A DNA stretch of 64,000 nucleotides from assembly GCA_018261905.1 (NCBI GenBank), contig JAGTRU010000024.1:62001-126000 (forward strand). Reading direction: 5' to 3'. The position numbers and the translations under genes are program-made. How positions within the stretch are numbered: position 1 is the stretch's first letter; each line of letters starts with the position of its first letter. This DNA is from Pseudomonadota bacterium (GTDB lineage Bacteria > Pseudomonadota > Gammaproteobacteria > Burkholderiales > Rhodocyclaceae). Positions 59,138 to 64,000 of this stretch are shown in pieces. The notes under the pieces are model-generated. The model was given only the letters and a program-made list of their open reading frames with translations. It was not told the DNA's origin and made no database searches.

Positions 59138-59911
59138 TTAGAAAGTCTTGCCGAACGAAAGAACAGCTGCGCTCTTAGCCACATCTTTATTGTTCCAGCA
59201 GTAGGCGTTGCTGGCCGAGCCACAGCCATTCGCATCGGTGTCGGTGTAGGACAGCCCGACCACACCAAAGCCAACATCCTTGGTTACACCCAGCTTCCAG
59301 TCGGTGTAAGAAGCGGCGCTGTTGTTCTTGATATCCTGATGACCGACATGACCATTGACGCCCCAGCCATTACCCAGATCGTAATTCGCCGACAGGTCAA
59401 TATAGCCGCTGCCGCGATTGTTTTCGCCGGTGGCATTCGCCCAACCGAACAGATACTTGGAAATGCTGTAGTTGTACTTCAGGGTGATAAATTTCCAGCC
59501 CACGGAAGCATAAACTTCAGTCGAATCAGCAGTCGGGTTGCCATTGCCGCTACCCGGATAGTAGTAGCGCAAGGCACCGAAATCATAAGTAAAATCGTCG
59601 GCAAAAGCACCACGATAACCAGCATAGAAATCCCATTCCATACTGTTGCTATCCTTGGCGGAATAGTCGGGACGGGTAACCCAGCCCACATTGGAAGCCC
59701 AGGTCCCGGCATAAAGGCCGGATGCGTGGCTATAGTCAAAACCACCTTGAATCGCAGGCTGGCGCTGAGTCTGGCTGATACCGCGGAAAATGTAATCACT
59801 GGCCAACATCACATTGCCGGTCACGGTGTGGGGGCTGGCCGGCGCGTCTGCAGCAAAGGCCGGTGCAGCGAAGGCACCCACGAGGGCCAGGGCAATCAGG
59901 GATTTTTTCAT
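59138..59911 (-). CDS. torF: TorF family putative porin
   Basis: 257 residues with a signal peptide (MKKSLIALALVGAFAAPAFA). The mature part begins TVTGNVMLASDYIFRGISQTQRQPAIQGGFDY, the signature of the TorF/gcw_chp family, and alternates amphipathic beta strands ending in SFGKTF with the C-terminal Phe of outer-membrane proteins. Its genes commonly accompany glnK-amtB in proteobacteria. A porin-like passage of small nitrogen compounds is the current guess. It is the first gene of a sigma-54-type operon. Confidence 0.93.
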   Translation of the reverse strand: MKKSLIALALVGAFAAPAFAADAPASPHTVTGNVMLASDYIFRGISQTQRQPAIQGGFDYSHASGLYAGTWASNVGWVTRPDYSAKDSNSMEWDFYAGYRGAFADDFTYDFGALRYYYPGSGNGNPTADSTEVYASVGWKFITLKYNYSISKYLFGWANATGENNRGSGYIDLSANYDLGNGWGVNGHVGHQDIKNNSAASYTDWKLGVTKDVGFGVVGLSYTDTDANGCGSASNAYCWNNKDVAKSAAVLSFGKTF

Positions 59912-59969
59912 TCTATCTCTCCTACATTACGGTTTAAGTTGCATTGAAAGTCTTGTGCGCTACTAATTT

Positions 59970-59985
59970 AGCACGAGGCGTGCCA
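59970..59985 (-). promoter_or_regulatory. Sigma-54 (-24/-12) promoter of torF-glnK-amtB
   Basis: On the minus strand, TGGCACGCCTCGTGCT (59985 to 59970) matches TGGCACG-N4-TTGCW with the invariant GG and GC separated by exactly 10 nt. The start site is expected near 59958, about 47 nt before the torF ATG. Confidence 0.85.
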
Positions 59986-60049
59986 GGGTATATTTTCTTT
60001 ACAAAACAACATACTGGGAGGATTCGTGCGAGTAGAGAACCACCTTGAC

Positions 60050-60064
60050 GCACCAAATTTGTGC
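60050..60064 (-). promoter_or_regulatory. Putative NtrC binding site
   Basis: GCACCAAATTTGTGC is a near-perfect dyad of the NtrC type (GCACCA-N3-TGGTGC with one mismatch). It is centred about 100 bp upstream of the predicted sigma-54 start. A second weaker match, GCACCATGCACGAGC, is at 60081-60095. Together these suggest NtrC activation under nitrogen limitation. Confidence 0.7.
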
Positions 60065-60155
60065 GGTCACAGATTGTTACGCACCATGCACGAGCAAGCC
60101 AGCAAAAGAGCGCCCATAGACGCTGTGCTAAACTGCGAAACAAAGGAGAAAAACC

Positions 60156-60395
60156 ATGCTTGACCCAAAAATTCTTGAAGATTTCGGCGCCAAAATGAGC
60201 GCCCTGTTTGCCAACTCGCCCGCCAAGGACATCGAAAAAAATGCCAAGGCCGTATTGGGTGGTTTTCTCGCCAAGCTCGACCTCGTAACGCGCGAGGAAT
60301 TCGACGTCCAGGCCCAGGTTCTGGCCCGTACCCGGGAAAAACTCAAGGATCTGGAAAGCCGGGTCGAGGCGCTGGAAAAAGCCCGGCAGGCCTAA
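60156..60395 (+). CDS. ubiK: UbiK ubiquinone biosynthesis accessory factor
   Basis: 79 residues, BMFP/YqiC family. The sequence MLDPKILEDFGAKMSALFANSP and the C-terminal coiled coil EEFDVQAQVLARTREKLKDLESRVEALEKA are diagnostic. UbiK trimers work with UbiJ in the aerobic ubiquinone metabolon. It precedes comM by 5 bp, as in many proteobacteria, and is preceded by AAAGGAG. Confidence 0.94.
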   Translation: MLDPKILEDFGAKMSALFANSPAKDIEKNAKAVLGGFLAKLDLVTREEFDVQAQVLARTREKLKDLESRVEALEKARQA

Positions 60396-60400
60396 ACCCC

Positions 60401-61894
60401 ATGGCGCTGGCCGTCGCTCACAGTCGCGGACTCGACGGCCTGAATGCACCACCGGTTCTGGTCGAGGTGCATATCGCCAGCGGCCTGCCGAGTTTTACCC
60501 TGGTCGGCCTGCCGGATACCGAAGTCAAAGAAGCCCGCGATCGGGTGCGGGCCGCCATTCTTAACTCCGGATTCGAATTCCCCGCCAAACGGATTACCGT
60601 CAATCTCGCCCCGGCCGACCTGCCCAAGGAATCGGGCCGTTTCGACCTGCCGATCGCACTCGGCATCCTGGCCGCCAGCCAGCAGACACCGGCCACGGCG
60701 CTGCCCGACTACGAATTTGCCGGCGAGCTTTCACTCTCCGGCGAACTACGCCCGATCCGCGGCGCCCTCGCCATGGCGCTACAAAGCGCCGGCAACGGCA
60801 AGGCCTTCATCCTGCCCACGGCGAGCGCCCAGGAAGCGGCGCTGACCGGGGCCGACAACATTCTGGCGGCGCGTTCGCTACTCGACGTCTGCGCCCACCT
60901 GGCCGGGCAGAACATCCTGCCCCCGCCTGCAGCGGAAGAATTCCGCTCGCCGCCGACCTACCCCGACCTCGGCGAGGTACGCGGTCAGACCCAGGCCAAG
61001 CGGGCCCTTGAGGTCGCCGCCGCCGGCGGCCACTCACTGCTCATGGTCGGCCCGCCGGGCGCCGGCAAATCGATGCTCGCCGCCCGCCTGCCCGGCCTGT
61101 TGCCAGCCCTGGACCAGGCAGCGGCCCAGGCCTCGGCGGCCATCCTCTCGCTGGCCGGGCAATTCCGCCCGGAATCCTTTGGCCAGCGGCCCTATCGACA
61201 ACCGCATCACTCGGCCTCGGCGGCTGCCCTGGTCGGTGGCGGCAATCCGCCGCGGCCAGGCGAAATCAGCCTGGCGCACCAGGGCATCCTGTTTCTTGAT
61301 GAAATTCCGGAATTTGAGCGAAAAGTGCTCGAAACCCTGCGCGAACCGCTCGAATCGGGGCGTATCCATATTGCCCGGGCGGCCCGCCATGCCGAATTTC
61401 CCGCCGAATTCCAGCTAATTGCCGCGATGAACCCCTGCCCCTGCGGTTTTCATGGTCACCGCAACGGCAAATGCCGCTGCACGCCGGACCAGATCGCCCG
61501 CTACAAGGGCAGGCTGTCCGGCCCTTTCCTCGACCGTCTCGACCTGCTGATCGAAGTCCCCGCCCTGCCGGCCGAGGCCCTGGCCGGCAAGAGCGACGGT
61601 GAATCCTCCGCCACCGTGCGCCAGCGCGTCACCGCGGCACTGGCCCGGCAAAGCGCCCGGCAGGGCAAAGCGAATGCCCGACTGAGTGCCGGCGAAGTCG
61701 AAATTCATTGCCCACCGGATGCCGCCGGCAGCCATCTGCTGCAACAGGCGATCAGCCGCCTGGCGCTCTCGGCCCGTGCCTGGCACCGCATCCTCAAGGT
61801 GGCGCGCACCATCGCCGACCTCGCCGGCAGCGAACCGATCCAGGCGACGCATGTCGCAGAAGCCATCCAGTACCGACGCCTCGCCCATGACTAA
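60401..61894 (+). CDS. comM: ComM/YifB family Mg-chelatase-like AAA+ ATPase
   Basis: 497 residues. An N-terminal LonB-like domain (NAPPVLVEVHIASGLPSFTLVGLPDTEVKEARDRVRAAI) is followed by the AAA+ core with Walker A MVGPPGAGKSMLA, Walker B LFLDEIPEF and the Mg-chelatase C-terminal helix bundle (ARAWHRILKVARTIADLAG). A zinc-knuckle-like CPCGFHGHRNGKCRCT is present. ComM is a branch-migration helicase that extends heteroduplex DNA in natural transformation. The stop overlaps the next ATG by 8 bp. Confidence 0.95.
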   Translation: MALAVAHSRGLDGLNAPPVLVEVHIASGLPSFTLVGLPDTEVKEARDRVRAAILNSGFEFPAKRITVNLAPADLPKESGRFDLPIALGILAASQQTPATALPDYEFAGELSLSGELRPIRGALAMALQSAGNGKAFILPTASAQEAALTGADNILAARSLLDVCAHLAGQNILPPPAAEEFRSPPTYPDLGEVRGQTQAKRALEVAAAGGHSLLMVGPPGAGKSMLAARLPGLLPALDQAAAQASAAILSLAGQFRPESFGQRPYRQPHHSASAAALVGGGNPPRPGEISLAHQGILFLDEIPEFERKVLETLREPLESGRIHIARAARHAEFPAEFQLIAAMNPCPCGFHGHRNGKCRCTPDQIARYKGRLSGPFLDRLDLLIEVPALPAEALAGKSDGESSATVRQRVTAALARQSARQGKANARLSAGEVEIHCPPDAAGSHLLQQAISRLALSARAWHRILKVARTIADLAGSEPIQATHVAEAIQYRRLAHD

Positions 61895-63083
61895 TCCCCG
61901 CCCGGCCCCACGCGGCATCGCCATGTTGCTGGCCGCGCTGTCCGCGCTCGGCCCCTTTTCGATCGACACCTACCTGCCCTCCTTTCACGAGATCGGCGAG
62001 AAACTGGGTGCCACGCCGCTGCAGGTGCAGCAGACCCTGTCCGCCTACCTGCTCGCCTTTGCCGTGATGACCTTGTGGCACGGCGCGATTTCCGACCGCT
62101 TCGGCCGGCGGCGGGTGATTCTCGCCGCCCTCGGCCTGTTCGGCCTGGCCTCGGCCGGCTGTTTCGTCGCCACCAGCATCGAGCAACTGTGGTTCTGGCG
62201 TGCCATGCAGGGCGTCACCGCCGGTGCCGGCATCGTCATCGGCCGCGCCATCGTCCGCGACCTGTTCGACGGCGCCGCCGCCCAGCGCCTGATGTCGCAG
62301 ATCACCATGATGTTCGCGCTGGCCCCGGCCATCGCCCCGGTCATCGGCGGCTGGCTGCAGACCCTGTTCGGCTGGCGTTCGGTCTTTGCCTTCCTGGTCC
62401 TCGCCACCGCCGCCCTCGCCCTGGCCTGCTGGAAGCTGCTGCCGGAAACCCTGCCGCCGGAAAAACGCCAGTCGCTGCAACCGGCCTACCTCGGACGCAG
62501 CTACTGGAAAGTCATGACCTCGCCCCGCTTCCTGTTCGCCTGCGCCGCGCTGTCGCTGAATTTCCTCGGTTTCTTCATCTACGTGCTGTCGGCCCCGGTT
62601 TTCCTGATGACCCATCTCGGCATCCACGAAACCGGCTTTCTCTGGCTGTTCGGCCCGGCCATGCTCGGCATGATCGGCGGCGCCGGACTTTCCGGCCGGC
62701 TGGCCGGCAAGCGCTCGCTGGAAAAGACCATCGCCCTCGGCTACCTGCTGATGGTGAGCGCCGCCCTCGGCAACCTCGGCCTCAACCTCGCCTGGCCGCC
62801 GGCCCTGCCGTGGAGCGTCATGCCGATATTCGTGTACACCCTCGGCATGTCGCTGGCCATGCCCTGCCTGACCATTCTCGCCCTCGACCCGTTCCCGGAG
62901 CAGCGCGGCCTGGCCGCCTCCTGCCAGACTTTTTTCCAATCCGGCGCCAACAGCATCGGCGCCGCCCTGATCGTGCCCCTGCTCTGGGGCTCGACGCTCG
63001 ACCTCGCCCTCGGCATGGCCGGCCTGCTGACCCTGGGTGGCCTGGCCGCCTTTGCCCACCAGAAATGGAGAAGCCCCGCATGA
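61887..63083 (+). CDS. Bcr/CflA-family MFS drug resistance transporter
   Basis: 398 residues, twelve predicted membrane helices. The family signature GPFSIDTYLPSFHEIGEKLG opens the first helix, and the MFS loop GAISDRFGRRRVIL is between helices 2 and 3, with QGVTAGAGIVIGRAIVRDLF in helix 5. Bcr/CflA proteins export drugs such as bicyclomycin or cysteine. The start overlaps comM, so it is translationally linked. Substrate unproven. Confidence 0.93.
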   Translation: MTNPRPAPRGIAMLLAALSALGPFSIDTYLPSFHEIGEKLGATPLQVQQTLSAYLLAFAVMTLWHGAISDRFGRRRVILAALGLFGLASAGCFVATSIEQLWFWRAMQGVTAGAGIVIGRAIVRDLFDGAAAQRLMSQITMMFALAPAIAPVIGGWLQTLFGWRSVFAFLVLATAALALACWKLLPETLPPEKRQSLQPAYLGRSYWKVMTSPRFLFACAALSLNFLGFFIYVLSAPVFLMTHLGIHETGFLWLFGPAMLGMIGGAGLSGRLAGKRSLEKTIALGYLLMVSAALGNLGLNLAWPPALPWSVMPIFVYTLGMSLAMPCLTILALDPFPEQRGLAASCQTFFQSGANSIGAALIVPLLWGSTLDLALGMAGLLTLGGLAAFAHQKWRSPA

Positions 63084-63574
63084 AAATAACCGCCTGGCTC
63101 GCCAGCGCCCTCGCCGCTTTTGGCGCCGCCCTGCTCCCCGCCTGCGATGCGGTCAATCTGCCGGAAATCAAGCCGGGCCTCACGACCGCCGCCGAAGTCC
63201 GCGCCCGCATGGGCAATCCCGGTTTCGAATTCAGCAACGACGATGGCAGCGTGACCTGGGAATATTCCCGGCAGCCGAATGGCACCAACTGCTACATGAT
63301 CACCATCGGCCGCGACCAGATCGTCGAGAAAATGGAACAGGTGCTGACCGAGGCCAATTTCGCCCGCCTCCGCGACGGCATGAGTCGCCAGGAAGTCCGC
63401 CGCCGGCTCGGCGCCCCGGCTTCGCAGACGGTGTTCGACAATCTCGGCGAAGATATCTGGGAATGGCGCGTTGCCGGTATGCCGGTGATGGATGAGACCT
63501 ACTTCATGGTGCATTTCGACCTGGCCGGCGGCGGCCTCAAGAAGACCTCGCGGCGGGTGGTGGCGAAGGGTTAG
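63080..63574 (+). CDS. Exported protein with two BamE/SmpA-like repeats
   Basis: 164 residues, ATG overlapping the transporter stop by 4 bp. A signal peptide with possible lipobox (ALLPACDA) leads to two similar modules: LPEIKPGLTTAAEVRARMGNPGFEF...WEYSRQPNG and LRDGMSRQEVRRRLGAPASQ...WEWRVAGMP. Both have the BamE/SmpA pattern (GM-type turn, xEVxxxLGxP, acidic W-Y/W-R strand). BamE helps outer-membrane protein assembly; a double-domain relative may have a related role. Confidence 0.82.
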   Translation: MKITAWLASALAAFGAALLPACDAVNLPEIKPGLTTAAEVRARMGNPGFEFSNDDGSVTWEYSRQPNGTNCYMITIGRDQIVEKMEQVLTEANFARLRDGMSRQEVRRRLGAPASQTVFDNLGEDIWEWRVAGMPVMDETYFMVHFDLAGGGLKKTSRRVVAKG

Positions 63575-63659
63575 GCGGCCGCAGCACGCCGCATCGCCGA
63601 CAAAACCAGCTACCCCTCGGGACAACCACCGGCATTTGCCGACCCGGGGCCGAGCACGA

Positions 63660-64000
63660 TCACGGCGCCGAGTCGAAACGAGAGAGTTCTTCCCGGGTAT
63701 TGATATTCTCGAAGGCCTCGGCTTCGTCGTCGAAGGCGACTTCAACGCTGTTCAGCGTCGCATACCAGTCCTCGAACTTGCGTCCGCCGCTGGCCAGAAA
63801 CGCGGTCAGGTGGGGGAGTACTTCGCGGCGGCACAGGCAGAACACCGGATGCGCTTGCGCGAAAGTGCGAGCCACAGCGAGATCGGCATTGGCCGTGCGG
63901 AGCGCGGCCAACAGCCGGGAAACCAGATCGCTGGGCAGGAAAGGCGAATCACAGGGGGCCGTAGCAAGCAGCGGGTGCCTCGCGCTGGACAACGCTGCCT
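63660..64000 (-). CDS. mobA: Molybdenum cofactor guanylyltransferase MobA, C-terminal part, cut by the window edge
   Basis: About 113 residues visible; the frame is open to the window end. HPLLATAPCDSPFLPSDLVSRLLAA is the MobA motif near the magnesium-GTP site, followed by AHPVFCLCRREVLPHLTAFLASGGRKFEDW and FENINTREELSRF at the end, both typical. MobA attaches GMP to molybdopterin to make the bis-MGD cofactor used by nitrate reductase, formate dehydrogenase and other DMSO-reductase-family enzymes. The missing N-terminal half should hold the GTP-binding loop. Confidence 0.93.
   Translation of the reverse strand, partial: AALSSARHPLLATAPCDSPFLPSDLVSRLLAALRTANADLAVARTFAQAHPVFCLCRREVLPHLTAFLASGGRKFEDWYATLNSVEVAFDDEAEAFENINTREELSRFDSAP

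Overview
The window is about 64 kb of GC-rich chromosomal DNA, densely packed with genes, from what looks like a betaproteobacterium. Supporting this are a class I PHA synthase, ubiquinone rather than menaquinone genes (ubiU/V/T, ubiX, ubiK), an mrdA-rodA-rlpA cell-shape cluster, and a torF-glnK-amtB nitrogen operon with a sigma-54 promoter. The gene combination and short intergenic repeats suggest Rhodocyclales (Dechloromonas/Azonexus-like). That placement is an inference from gene content, not a computed phylogeny. No rRNA, prophage, CRISPR array or intact insertion sequence was seen.

Layout. (1) 1-5720: the 3' end of mrdA, then rodA and rlpA (elongation and septal cell wall), followed by ubiU-ubiV-ubiT for oxygen-independent ubiquinone synthesis and an orphan MoaD/ThiS-like gene. 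(2) 5824-8750: phaC and a metallo-beta-lactamase-fold hydrolase on the minus strand. (3) 8801-27014: a long leucine/isovalerate (liu) catabolic region. It holds liuR, liuA, a GNAT-carbonic anhydrase fusion, a thiolase with a broken extra copy of its 5' end, a DMT transporter, a second acyl-CoA dehydrogenase, a DsbA-family isomerase, a LOG protein, liuB, an FMN-binding protein, liuC, liuD and finally liuE. It is interrupted by a ~550-bp palindromic repeat, two toxin-antitoxin pairs and a small AT-rich islet bounded by ~50-bp repeats. Leucine would be taken through isovaleryl-CoA, methylcrotonyl-CoA and HMG-CoA to acetyl-CoA and acetoacetate, with the carbonic anhydrase plausibly supplying bicarbonate to the LiuB/LiuD carboxylase. 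(4) 27011-34931: a run of small or poorly known genes, including two DUF1289-type cysteine proteins, a lipoprotein with a damaged M48 protease motif, a PfpI protein, a chemoreceptor and an M20 amidohydrolase. (5) 35003-42272: rapZ, a NusG-II/Gx pair, ubiX, a LON-domain protein, a TPR-glycosyltransferase, a compact hcp behind an FNR-like site, and two small stress-type proteins. (6) 42606-45294: a visibly lower-GC islet encoding a HEPN-type protein and an FRG-domain protein, beside tRNA-Gly(CCC). This is the best candidate for an undescribed (defence-like) system. (7) 45923-63574: housekeeping and signalling genes. These are a periplasmic protein, flavin reductase, mutY, two HD-GYP proteins (one with a degenerate site), an ABC-F ATPase, a second copy of the palindromic repeat, thrH, purU, an isochorismatase-type hydrolase, amtB-glnK-torF with its NtrC/sigma-54 region, ubiK, comM, a Bcr/CflA transporter and a double BamE-like protein. 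(8) The right edge cuts mobA.

Two repeat families stand out. The first is a 65-100 bp family built on TTAGGATCGAG/CTCGATCCTAA and TAGCAARACCA motifs, which sits just upstream of liuA, the DMT transporter gene, liuB and purU. The second is a ~500-550 bp imperfect palindrome present twice, whose terminal hairpins show compensatory changes.
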